Source: an uncultured Bacilli bacterium
Lineage (GTDB): Bacteria; Bacillota_I; Bacilli_A; RF39; UBA660
NCBI GenBank assembly: GCA_944332645.1
Contig: CALVKK010000008.1
Coordinates: 1 to 20,818 of the forward strand
Length of the DNA stretch: 20,818 nt
Direction: 5' to 3'
Shown piece after piece: positions 6,867 through 13,665 of the stretch (positions are counted from its first letter, which is position 1; every line of letters begins with the position of its first letter). The position numbers and the translations under genes are program-made. The notes beneath the pieces are model-generated. The model saw only the letters and a program-made list of their open reading frames with translations. It was not told where the DNA came from and ran no database searches.

Positions 6867-9401
6867 GTGACGTTAGACAGTGTTGATATAAATAAAGTAA
6901 CGCCGATGATGCGACAATATATTGAGGAAAAAAAACGTAATAAAGATATAATTTTGTTTTATCGTTTAGGTGATTTTTACGAAATGTTTTTTGAAGATGC
7001 TTTGATTGTCTCTCGAGAATTAGAGCTTACATTAACTGGCAAATCAGCAGGCTTAGACGAACGAATTCCAATGTGTGGTGTTCCTTATCATTCAGCTAGT
7101 GTTTACATCGATAAATTAATTGAAAAAGGATATAAAGTAGGAATTTGTGAACAGTTAGAAGATCCTAAAAACGCCAAAGGAATAGTTAAAAGGGGAATGG
7201 TTCAAATAGTTAGTAGTGGCACTTTATTTAACGATTCATTAAATGAAAAAGAAAATAACTATATTGGCTGTATTCTTGATTTTGATCATGGATATTCTGT
7301 TTGTTACAGTGATATAACAACCGGTGAAATTTATGTTTTACTACTGCCTCATAGTTCCGTTAAACTAGTTAGTGAAATAGTTAGTATTGGAATTAAAGAA
7401 ATTGTTTTAAATAGCAATTTTGATAAAAACATTTATTCAGTCTTAAAAAATAATTTTAAAATTACCGTTTCTTTATTTGATCAAAAAGAAGATTTAATTC
7501 AGTATTGTTATGTTTATGAAGATATTAATGATATTAGATTAATTGAAGCCATTAAGTATTTGCTTAGTTATGTCAATTATACTCAATTTCGTGATTTGTC
7601 CCATCTTCAGAAAGCAATTATTAAAGATAATAATGATTATTTAAAGATGGATATTCATACTAAACGTAATTTAGAACTTACAGAGACTTTACGCTTAAAG
7701 CAAAGAAATCATTCATTACTTTGGTTATTAGATAAAACAAAAACAGCCATGGGATCGAGAATGCTTAAAAATTTTATTGAAAATCCTTTAGTCGATAAAA
7801 GAGAAATAAATAGAAGATATGATTGTGTTTCTAGGTTAATCGACGAATTTTTGTTGACTAACGATTTAGAAAATTATTTAAAAGAGGTCTACGATTTAGA
7901 AAGATTATCAGGAAGAATTGCTTTTGGTACTGCCAATGCAAGAGATATGTTACAACTTAAAAATTCTTTAAAAGTATTACCTAATATTAAAGATATTTTA
8001 ACTAAAATCGACTTTTATAAAAACATCGAGACTTTAGATGAATTATACAAATTATTAGAAAGAAGTATCTATGAAAATCCACCTGTTACTATTAAGGAAG
8101 GTTACATTATTAAAGATGGATATAATCAGGAATTAGACCAGTTAAAAGAGTTACGAAAAGGTGGCAAAGATTTTATTGCTAAGTTTGAACATCAAGAAAA
8201 AGATAGAACTGGTATTAAGAATTTAAAGGTTGGATACAATAAAGTTTTTGGCTATTATATCGAAATATCTCGTGGTAATTTATCTTTAGTAAAAGATGAG
8301 TATGGCTATGAAAGAAAACAAACATTATCTAATTGTGAGAGATATATTAGTCCTGTTTTAAAAGAAAAAGAAAATTTAATTTTAAATGCCGAAGAAAAAA
8401 TAATTGATTTGGAATATCAATTATTTATTGAAATAAAAGAAGAAGTAAAAAAATATATACCAAAATTACAAAGTATTGCTAAGGTTATAAGTGAAATTGA
8501 TTGTTTGCAATCATTTGCCAATGTTTCGACAAATTATAATTATGTTCGTCCTATTTTAACTGATGAAAGAATTATCGATATTATTGATAACCGACATCCT
8601 GTTATCGAACAAGTTTTAGAAACAGAATATGTTCCAAATGATATAATTATGGATGAGAAGACAAATATTTTGTTAATTACAGGTCCTAATATGGCTGGAA
8701 AATCAACATATATGCGTCAGTTAGCGATAACTGTGATTATGGCACAAATTGGTTGCTTTGTACCAGCTAAAGAAGCAAGTTTACCAGTTTTTGATGCAAT
8801 TTTTACACGAATTGGTGCTAGTGATGATTTAGTTAGTGGCGAATCCACTTTTATGGTTGAGATGAACGAAGCTAATAATGCGATTTCTAATGCAACTAGA
8901 AATTCTTTAATTTTATTTGATGAATTAGGTCGCGGTACTGCTACATTTGATGGTATGGCTTTAGCACAATCTATTATCGAGTATATTCATGACAATATTC
9001 ATTGCAAGACATTATTTTCAACACATTATCATGAATTGACAGATTTAGAGAATAATTTAATCAATTTAAAAAATATTCATGTATCGGCATATGAAGAAAA
9101 TGGTAATATTACATTTTTACATAAAATAAAAGATGGTAGTATCGATAAGAGCTATGGAATTCATGTCGCAAAATTAGCTAATTTACCAGATAGTTTAATT
9201 AAAAGAGCAAATCAAATTTTAAAAGTATATGAAAAAAAAGAAATTAAAAGAGATATCATTATTCAAGGAACATTACCATTAGATGATTTGAAAGATAATG
9301 AATCGGAAATTGAAAAAGAAATAAAAAAAATCGATCCTTTGAAAATGACTCCATTAGATGCGATTACTTTCTTATATAATTTAAAAGAAAAGATTAAATA
9401 A
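6867..9401 (+). CDS. mutS: DNA mismatch repair protein MutS
   Basis: MutS recognises mispaired and unpaired bases and starts mismatch repair with MutL. The 844-residue product is full length for MutS1. The mismatch-contact motif GDFYEMFFE is at 35-43 (Phe37, Glu39). The connector, lever and clamp regions follow, then the ABC-type ATPase: Walker A GPNMAGKST (606-614), Walker B LILFDELGRGT (681-691, Asp685-Glu686) and STHYHELT. The C-terminus ends with the helical KMTPLDAITFLYNLKEKIK. The beta-clamp-type stretch before it is short. The start is GTG 6867 after AGAGGTGG; an overlapping ATG at 6862 gives only Met-Lys-stop. mutL, which usually follows mutS in Bacilli, is not next to it; nusB follows instead. 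MutS2 is excluded by the N-terminal mismatch domain and the lack of a Smr domain. Confidence 0.97.
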   Translation: MTLDSVDINKVTPMMRQYIEEKKRNKDIILFYRLGDFYEMFFEDALIVSRELELTLTGKSAGLDERIPMCGVPYHSASVYIDKLIEKGYKVGICEQLEDPKNAKGIVKRGMVQIVSSGTLFNDSLNEKENNYIGCILDFDHGYSVCYSDITTGEIYVLLLPHSSVKLVSEIVSIGIKEIVLNSNFDKNIYSVLKNNFKITVSLFDQKEDLIQYCYVYEDINDIRLIEAIKYLLSYVNYTQFRDLSHLQKAIIKDNNDYLKMDIHTKRNLELTETLRLKQRNHSLLWLLDKTKTAMGSRMLKNFIENPLVDKREINRRYDCVSRLIDEFLLTNDLENYLKEVYDLERLSGRIAFGTANARDMLQLKNSLKVLPNIKDILTKIDFYKNIETLDELYKLLERSIYENPPVTIKEGYIIKDGYNQELDQLKELRKGGKDFIAKFEHQEKDRTGIKNLKVGYNKVFGYYIEISRGNLSLVKDEYGYERKQTLSNCERYISPVLKEKENLILNAEEKIIDLEYQLFIEIKEEVKKYIPKLQSIAKVISEIDCLQSFANVSTNYNYVRPILTDERIIDIIDNRHPVIEQVLETEYVPNDIIMDEKTNILLITGPNMAGKSTYMRQLAITVIMAQIGCFVPAKEASLPVFDAIFTRIGASDDLVSGESTFMVEMNEANNAISNATRNSLILFDELGRGTATFDGMALAQSIIEYIHDNIHCKTLFSTHYHELTDLENNLINLKNIHVSAYEENGNITFLHKIKDGSIDKSYGIHVAKLANLPDSLIKRANQILKVYEKKEIKRDIIIQGTLPLDDLKDNESEIEKEIKKIDPLKMTPLDAITFLYNLKEKIK

Positions 9402-9451
9402 TTGCTTAATGTTTAACCTTTATGATTTGTTTTTATTCTTTACATATTTCG

Positions 9452-9480
9452 TGGTATAATGAATATTATAAAAAAGAGGT
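9452..9480 (+). promoter_or_regulatory. nusB promoter and RBS
   Basis: TGGTATAAT (9452-9460) is an extended -10 and AGAGGT (9475-9480) is the ribosome binding site. An ATG at 9459 overlaps the -10, so it would be upstream of the transcript start and cannot be the nusB start. The TTTACA at 9439 is too close to act as the -35. Confidence 0.65.
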
Positions 9481-9485
9481 ATATT

Positions 9486-9899
9486 ATGGAACAGTTAAAT
9501 AGAAGTGAAGCTAGAAGAATTATAATGACGATTCTTTATCAAGTCGTTGTTTATGAGAAAAATAAAATGCTTTATGACATTGATGAACTATTAAAAGAAA
9601 ATTTGGAAATAGATAATGAATTTGTTAAGGATATTGTCTACGGAGTTATTACATATCAAAATGATATTGATAAAATAGCTAATAAATATTTAAATAATTG
9701 GACTATTGATCGATTGGGTAGTACCGATATTGCAATATTACGAATGGGAATTTATGAATTATTATATACTGATACACCTTGTATAGTATCCATTAATGAA
9801 GCGATTGAACTAGCCAAATTATATAGTGATGAAAGTGTTGTTAAGATGATTAATGCTGTATTAGATAAAGTTTATCATGAGATGGTGGAACATGAATGA
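9486..9899 (+). CDS. nusB: Transcription antitermination factor NusB
   Basis: NusB binds boxA RNA with NusE (ribosomal protein S10) to allow antitermination of rRNA transcription. The 137-residue, all-helical protein starts NRSEARRIIMTILYQ and carries the conserved C-terminal half WTIDRLGSTDIAILRMGIYE followed by SINEAIELAKLYSDE and NAVLDKVYHE, all standard NusB. ATG 9486 is chosen over ATG 9459 because the latter lies on the promoter -10 box and has no Shine-Dalgarno sequence. It is the first gene of a tight block with xseA and xseB, whose coding sequences overlap, and it overlaps xseA by 8 bases. The same nusB-xseA-xseB order, with extra genes, occurs in Bacillus. Confidence 0.96.
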   Translation: MEQLNRSEARRIIMTILYQVVVYEKNKMLYDIDELLKENLEIDNEFVKDIVYGVITYQNDIDKIANKYLNNWTIDRLGSTDIAILRMGIYELLYTDTPCIVSINEAIELAKLYSDESVVKMINAVLDKVYHEMVEHE

Positions 9900-11229
9900 T
9901 AAATATTTGACAGTTAGCGTAATTAATCGTTATATAAAAAACAAATTGGATACTGATGAAAAATTACAACAAGTGTTTATTAAAGGTGAGATATCTAATT
10001 TTAAATTGCATTCAACCGGTCATTTATATTTTTCAATCAAAGATGAATCAAGTAAAATTAACGCAATTATGTTTAATAATAATGCTAGAAAATTAAATTT
10101 TACTCCAATGGATGGAACTAAGGTGTTAGTAAGAGGCAGAATTAGTGTTTATGAGGCTACTGGTAATTATCAAATATATGTCGAAGAAATGTTAGAAGAT
10201 GGGATTGGTAATTTATTTGTTGCGTTTGAAAAATTAAAAAAACAATTAGCTAGTGAAGGATTGTTTGATGAAAAATACAAAAAACCAATTCCTAAGTACC
10301 CTGACAAAATTGGTGTTATAACAGCCAATACAGGAGCTGCAATCAAGGATATTATTTCCACCATTAAAAGAAGATATCCTATTGGACAAGTTATTTTATT
10401 TCCTAGTTTAGTTCAAGGTGAAAATGCTAGTAAAGATATTGTTCGAAATATCGAATTAGCTAATACTTACGATTTAGATGTTTTAATAGTTGGTCGTGGT
10501 GGTGGGTCAATCGAAGATTTGTGGCCTTTTAATGAAGAAATTGTCGCTCGTGCTATTTTTAAATCTAAAATTCCAATTATCAGTGCAGTTGGACATGAAG
10601 TTGATTATACGATTGCTGATTTTGTCGCTGACTTAAGAGCGCCAACACCAACTGGAGCTGCTGAAATGGCCGTTCCTAATTTAGCTGATTTGAGTAAATA
10701 TATCGATCAGTTGAAAATTAGATTGAGCACAGATATTTTTAAAAAAATAAATATTCAAAGACTATATTTAGATAGTTTAAGTAATTCTTATGTTTTAAAA
10801 AATCCCACTATTATTTATGAAAATAAAAAGCAAAAACTTGATTTAATCAATACTAAAATAAATGAAATAGTTTTAAAAAAAATAGAAATTAAAAAACTTT
10901 ATTTAAACAACATTAAAAATTCTTATATTTTAAATAATCCGCAAATATTGTATGAAAAAAATAGGGATAAATTGGCAATTATCAAAGAAAAACTAAATCA
11001 GAATATTAAATTGAAATTAGACAATAATATTAATTATCTAAATAACTTAATAGCTAAATTAGAATTGGTTAATCCTTTAAATATTTTAAAGCGTGGTTTT
11101 AGTTTAACCTATAAAAATGATAAAATTGTTAAAAGTGTTAAAAAAATAAATAAAAATGATACTTTATGTATTAAGTTAAATGATGGTAACGTAACTGTAT
11201 ATGTCGAGGAGGTAAATTGTGAAATTTGA
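9892..11229 (+). CDS. xseA: Exodeoxyribonuclease VII large subunit
   Basis: XseA is the catalytic subunit of exonuclease VII, which degrades single-stranded DNA from both ends with XseB. The 445-residue protein has the N-terminal OB-fold (about 5-100, with KGEISNFKLHSTGHLYFSIKD), the nuclease core with GVITANTGAAIKDI, GRGGGSIEDLWPFN and ISAVGHEVDYTIADFVAD, and a C-terminal helical region. That region holds two 45-residue repeats, starting LYLDSLSNSYVL (nt 10762) and LYLNNIKNSYIL (nt 10897), and a partial third around YLNNLIAKLELVNP, then LKRGFSLTY near the end. The start ATG 9892 is chosen (MNDKYLTVSVINRYI is the family's normal N-terminus) over ATG 9877. It overlaps nusB by 8 bases and xseB by 11 bases, so translation is coupled. 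Confidence 0.97.
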   Translation: MNDKYLTVSVINRYIKNKLDTDEKLQQVFIKGEISNFKLHSTGHLYFSIKDESSKINAIMFNNNARKLNFTPMDGTKVLVRGRISVYEATGNYQIYVEEMLEDGIGNLFVAFEKLKKQLASEGLFDEKYKKPIPKYPDKIGVITANTGAAIKDIISTIKRRYPIGQVILFPSLVQGENASKDIVRNIELANTYDLDVLIVGRGGGSIEDLWPFNEEIVARAIFKSKIPIISAVGHEVDYTIADFVADLRAPTPTGAAEMAVPNLADLSKYIDQLKIRLSTDIFKKINIQRLYLDSLSNSYVLKNPTIIYENKKQKLDLINTKINEIVLKKIEIKKLYLNNIKNSYILNNPQILYEKNRDKLAIIKEKLNQNIKLKLDNNINYLNNLIAKLELVNPLNILKRGFSLTYKNDKIVKSVKKINKNDTLCIKLNDGNVTVYVEEVNCEI

Positions 11230-11428
11230 AGAAAAAATAAAAAAATTAGAAGAGATCGTCGCTAATTTGGAAAATGATAATAGTGATCTTGAAGATTCAA
11301 TCAATAAATATAGTGAAGCTATGAAATTAATTAAAGAATGTGACGAACAATTAAAAAATATCGAAGAAAATATTAATAAAATTGTTACAGAAAACGGAAC
11401 TTTAGAAGATTTAGAAATTGAAGAATAA
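11219..11428 (+). CDS. xseB: Exodeoxyribonuclease VII small subunit
   Basis: This is the small helical partner of XseA. The 69-residue protein reads KFEEKIKKLEEIVANLEN, then LEDSINKYSEAMKLIKECDEQL, the typical two-helix coiled-coil of XseB, with a short acidic tail. It starts with GTG at 11219, after GAGGAGGT, and overlaps the end of xseA by 11 bases. It ends at a weak terminator just before spoIVB. Confidence 0.95.
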   Translation: MKFEEKIKKLEEIVANLENDNSDLEDSINKYSEAMKLIKECDEQLKNIEENINKIVTENGTLEDLEIEE

Positions 11429-11440
11429 GTCTTCTTTTTT
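11420..11440 (+). terminator. Weak terminator after xseB
   Basis: GAAGA (11420-11424) pairs with TCTTC (11430-11434) and is followed by six T. The stem is only 5 bp and overlaps the xseB stop codon, so read-through into spoIVB is likely. Confidence 0.45.
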
Positions 11441-11451
11441 AGTAAATACTA
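11423..11451 (+). promoter_or_regulatory. Possible sigma-F/sigma-G type promoter of spoIVB
   Basis: GAATA (11423-11427) fits the GHATR forespore -35 consensus. It is 17 bases before AATACTA (11445-11451), which differs in one base from CATWHTA. In Bacillus, spoIVB is under forespore sigma factors, so the placement fits; the AT-rich background makes chance possible. An inverted repeat ACTAC/GTAGT (11448-11461) overlaps it. Confidence 0.35.
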
Positions 11452-11490
11452 CTATTGTAGTCTGTGAAATTAGAAAAGGAGATGTTTTGT

Positions 11491-12462
11491 ATGTTTAAAA
11501 AAACATTTCTTTCACTTCTTTTAACACTACTTTGGATTCCAATTTTTGCTCAAGCTTACTCTGACTATGTTATTGTTGGTGGGGATAACATTGGTATCGA
11601 ATTAAAGATGGATGGTGTAATGGTTGTAGGTTTTTACAAAGTAAATGATTCATATATTGCTCGCGATGCTGGATTGGAAATGGGAGATTTGATTACGGCT
11701 ATTAACGATGTTAAAATTAATTCTATTTATGATTTAACTAATAAAATCAAAACTAGCGATGGTAATATAACAGTAGGGTTTATAAGGGATAATAAAACTA
11801 AAACAGTTAATTTACAGTTGATTAAAGAAAATGGCAGTTATAAAACTGGTATTTATGTTAAAGATAGTGTAACTGGTATTGGTACTTTAACTTATATTGA
11901 TCCTAATACTAAGTTATTTGGTGCTTTGGGTCATGAAATCACAGATAGTCGTACAGGAAAAATTTTATCTATTTCTAGTGGTAATATTTATGAATCTAAC
12001 GTTACTGATATTGAACCTAGTTCTAATGGAGTTCCAGGTGAGAAAAACGCTAAAATCATAACTGATTCTATCAATGGCACAGTGTTTGAAAATACCGTTA
12101 AAGGGATATTTGGTAATTATACTAATGATTTTGAAAATACTAATCTATATAAAGTCGCGCAACCTAGTGAGATTAAAACTGGTTATGCTGAAATCCTAAC
12201 CGTTTTAGATGGTAACACTGTTTCAAAATATGAAATCGAGATCACTAAAATAAATAATAATCAAGACACAAAAAATATATCATTTAAAATTGTCGATGAA
12301 GAGCTATTAGAGAAGACTAATGGAATTGTACAAGGAATGAGTGGATCACCAATAATTCAGGGAGAGTACATAGTCGGTGCAGTTACGCATGTCGTCGTAG
12401 ATAACCCACATAAGGGATATGGAATTTTCATTACTAATATGTTAGAGGAAGGCGAAAATTAA
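11491..12462 (+). CDS. spoIVB: SpoIVB serine peptidase (S55) with PDZ domain
   Basis: SpoIVB is secreted from the forespore during sporulation and triggers processing of pro-sigma-K in the mother cell by cleaving SpoIVFA, relieving inhibition of SpoIVFB. The 323-residue protein has an N-terminal signal/anchor helix (about 4-20), a PDZ domain (about 28-111, with AGLEMGDLITAIND), and an S55 peptidase domain. The latter has LGHEITD (His148) and VQGMSGSPI (Ser284), plus Asp269 15 residues before Ser284, matching the His-Asp-Ser arrangement known for the Bacillus enzyme. It is about 100 residues shorter than Bacillus SpoIVB. The start is ATG 11491, after AAAAGGAG (11474-11481); GTG 11464 and ATG 11482 overlap or precede that site. 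In Bacillus the next gene is spo0A, which is not present here. Confidence 0.95.
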   Translation: MFKKTFLSLLLTLLWIPIFAQAYSDYVIVGGDNIGIELKMDGVMVVGFYKVNDSYIARDAGLEMGDLITAINDVKINSIYDLTNKIKTSDGNITVGFIRDNKTKTVNLQLIKENGSYKTGIYVKDSVTGIGTLTYIDPNTKLFGALGHEITDSRTGKILSISSGNIYESNVTDIEPSSNGVPGEKNAKIITDSINGTVFENTVKGIFGNYTNDFENTNLYKVAQPSEIKTGYAEILTVLDGNTVSKYEIEITKINNNQDTKNISFKIVDEELLEKTNGIVQGMSGSPIIQGEYIVGAVTHVVVDNPHKGYGIFITNMLEEGEN

Positions 12463-12482
12463 GAGGATATTTCCTCTTTTTT
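12461..12482 (+). terminator. Terminator after spoIVB
   Basis: AAGAGGA (12461-12467) pairs with TCCTCTT (12472-12478) around loop TATT, followed by T residues. This is a clear rho-independent terminator that starts inside the spoIVB stop codon. Confidence 0.85.
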
Positions 12483-12506
12483 AATTATAAATTGTTAAAT
12501 ATATAA

Positions 12507-12773
12507 GGAACAAAAATTATAAGTGGTGTTGATATTAGCTCTCAATTATTGAAAGAAAAAATTGGGGAAGGGAGTTTGATTATTCTGGCTGGAGAAATTT
12601 TAGGAAGGTATCATGCGATTCTAATTTGTGGATACCAAGATAATTGTTTTATAGTATGTGATCCATTATATAAGAACAAACAAATAAGAACCGAAGTAGA
12701 AATCGATCGGTTCATGAATACAAGTATTGGTAAATGGTTTATAGAAGTAAATGATAAAAAGGAAGAATATTGA
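12507..12773 (+). pseudogene. C39-like peptidase fragment, N-terminus missing
   Basis: The frame is open from 12507 and gives about 88 residues: after IISGVDISSQLL come GSLIILAGEIL, RYHAILICGYQDNCFIVCDP and IGKWFIEV. The H-x-I-L-x-x-G-Y ... DP pattern is that of the C-terminal half of C39-like papain-fold peptidases (catalytic His and Asp). The N-terminal half with the catalytic Cys is missing: an in-frame stop precedes 12507, no ATG is available and no good ribosome binding site fits the TTG at 12549. It is therefore read as a decayed remnant. A short functional protein from a TTG start cannot be excluded. It sits between the spoIVB terminator and a minus-strand minigene, so nothing obvious transcribes it. 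Confidence 0.5.
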
Positions 12774-12784
12774 TTATTTTAAAC

Positions 12785-12812
12785 AAAAAAACAGTATATT
12801 CTATATATACTG
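12785..12812 (-). terminator. Terminator of the minus-strand minigene
   Basis: CAGTATAT (12792-12799) and ATATACTG (12805-12812) form an 8-bp stem with a 5-base loop. Read on the minus strand it is followed by seven T (12785-12791), a good rho-independent terminator located 25 bases past the minigene stop. Confidence 0.8.
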
Positions 12813-12837
12813 ATAATTTTAATGTGGTTATATTATT

Positions 12838-12927
12838 TTAAACGAATATCAACGATGCAACAGTTGATATAACCATAATCAATAACATAACAATAGCAAC
12901 AACTCTTCCTACTTTTTCGTTTTTCAT
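12838..12927 (-). CDS. 29-residue membrane miniprotein, Prli42-like
   Basis: On the minus strand an ATG at 12927 opens a 29-codon frame ending in TAA at 12838. It begins MKNEKVGRVV and continues as one hydrophobic helix (AIVMLLIMVISTVASLIFV). All the signs of a real gene are present: AGGTGAT three bases before the ATG, an extended -10 box upstream and a strong terminator downstream. A basic KK/KV-x-RVV head followed by a single ML-rich membrane helix with an ST near its middle resembles Prli42, the tiny membrane protein that tethers the stressosome in Listeria and is widely kept in Firmicutes. The match is from memory and rests on a very short sequence, so the name is tentative, though the gene itself is well supported. 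No rsbRST-like genes are in the window. Confidence 0.72.
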   Translation of the reverse strand: MKNEKVGRVVAIVMLLIMVISTVASLIFV

Positions 12928-12930
12928 TTA

Positions 12931-12952
12931 ATCACCTATAACAATTCTATCA
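12931..12952 (-). promoter_or_regulatory. Promoter and RBS of the minigene
   Basis: On the minus strand TGATAGAAT (12952-12944) is an extended -10 element. AGGTGAT (12937-12931) is the ribosome binding site. The -10 lies 16 bases from the start codon, the same compact spacing as other promoters here. Confidence 0.6.
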
Positions 12953-12969
12953 TAAAATTATTAAAAAAG

Positions 12970-12997
12970 GAATATTTTTTATTTTTTTTAATAGTCT
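12970..12997 (+). promoter_or_regulatory. Possible sigma-E type promoter of spoIIM
   Basis: GAATATT (12970-12976) matches the KMATATT -35 consensus of sigma-E fully. AATAGTCT (12990-12997) matches five of eight bases of CATACAYT at a 13-base spacing. spoIIM is sigma-E dependent in Bacillus. The region is very AT-rich, so this is suggestive only. Confidence 0.3.
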
Positions 12998-13012
12998 TAA
13001 ATAGGTGAGATA

Positions 13013-13639
13013 ATGAAAATAATGGACAAACTAAAAGTTAAAGTAAAGTTAGATAAAAAAATATTACTATTTTTGTTAATTTTATTAATTATTGGAATAA
13101 CAGTAGGATCAATATTTGTAACTATTTTAAATCAATCTGATAAAAGTTTGGTAAGTGAACATTTAAATGATTTTTTGAATAATGTTGAAGAAAATAAATT
13201 AGATTTTTCATTAGCTTTAAAAAACAATTTGATTAACAATGTTTTATATGTTTTAATTATATGGTTATTAGGAATTTCAGTAATTGGTTTGCCAATTATC
13301 ATATTTATGTTTTTTAGTAAAACTTTTATTTTAGGTTTTAGTCTTGGAGCCATTATCTCAACATTTAAGACAAAAGGTATATTGTTTGGTTTAATATATA
13401 CTTTTCCAGGACAAGTTATAAGTTTACTATTTTTAATATTGTTAGTCATGTATTCGATGAGTTTTTCTTTTAAAATGATTTATTTAATATTTAAGAAGAA
13501 AACTTTAGATTTTAAAATAGTAATGAATAAATACTTTAAAATATTATTTATTGTTTTAATTATAATTATTTTAATGAGCCTATATGATACATATTTAATG
13601 CCTAGATTAATTAAATCTATTATTACATTCATTAGATAA
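13013..13639 (+). CDS. spoIIM: Stage II sporulation protein M
   Basis: SpoIIM is a mother-cell membrane protein which, with SpoIID and SpoIIP, forms the DMP complex that remodels septal peptidoglycan and drives engulfment of the forespore. The 208-residue protein has a short basic N-terminus, a membrane helix at about 19-39, an extracytoplasmic stretch (about 40-70) and further helices, including LGISVIGLPIIIFMFFSK, the loop FILGFSLGAII and FPGQVISLL, ending near residue 200. This topology and the FxxGFxxG-type segment fit the SpoIIM family. ATG 13013 follows AGGTGA (13003-13008). It stands alone between a minus-strand minigene and mnmA. In Bacillus spoIIM lies near xerD; here xerD is about 5 kb downstream. 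Confidence 0.87.
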   Translation: MKIMDKLKVKVKLDKKILLFLLILLIIGITVGSIFVTILNQSDKSLVSEHLNDFLNNVEENKLDFSLALKNNLINNVLYVLIIWLLGISVIGLPIIIFMFFSKTFILGFSLGAIISTFKTKGILFGLIYTFPGQVISLLFLILLVMYSMSFSFKMIYLIFKKKTLDFKIVMNKYFKILFIVLIIIILMSLYDTYLMPRLIKSIITFIR

Positions 13640-13641
13640 TG

Positions 13642-13661
13642 TGATATAATAAATGCGGTGG
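13642..13661 (+). promoter_or_regulatory. mnmA promoter and RBS
   Basis: TGATATAAT (13642-13650), immediately after the spoIIM stop, is an extended -10 element. GGTGG (13657-13661) is the ribosome binding site. ATG 13666 is 15 bases from the -10, so the leader would be about 9 bases. Confidence 0.65.
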
Positions 13662-13665
13662 TCTT

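Noticed and set aside
6862..6870. Overlapping ATG AAG TGA mini-frame at the mutS start
   Set aside because: Two codons only, a chance overlap with GTG 6867; no sign of a regulatory leader peptide.
9459..9485. Longer nusB starting at ATG 9459
   Set aside because: This ATG overlaps the TATAAT -10 box and has no ribosome binding site; ATG 9486 follows AGAGGT.
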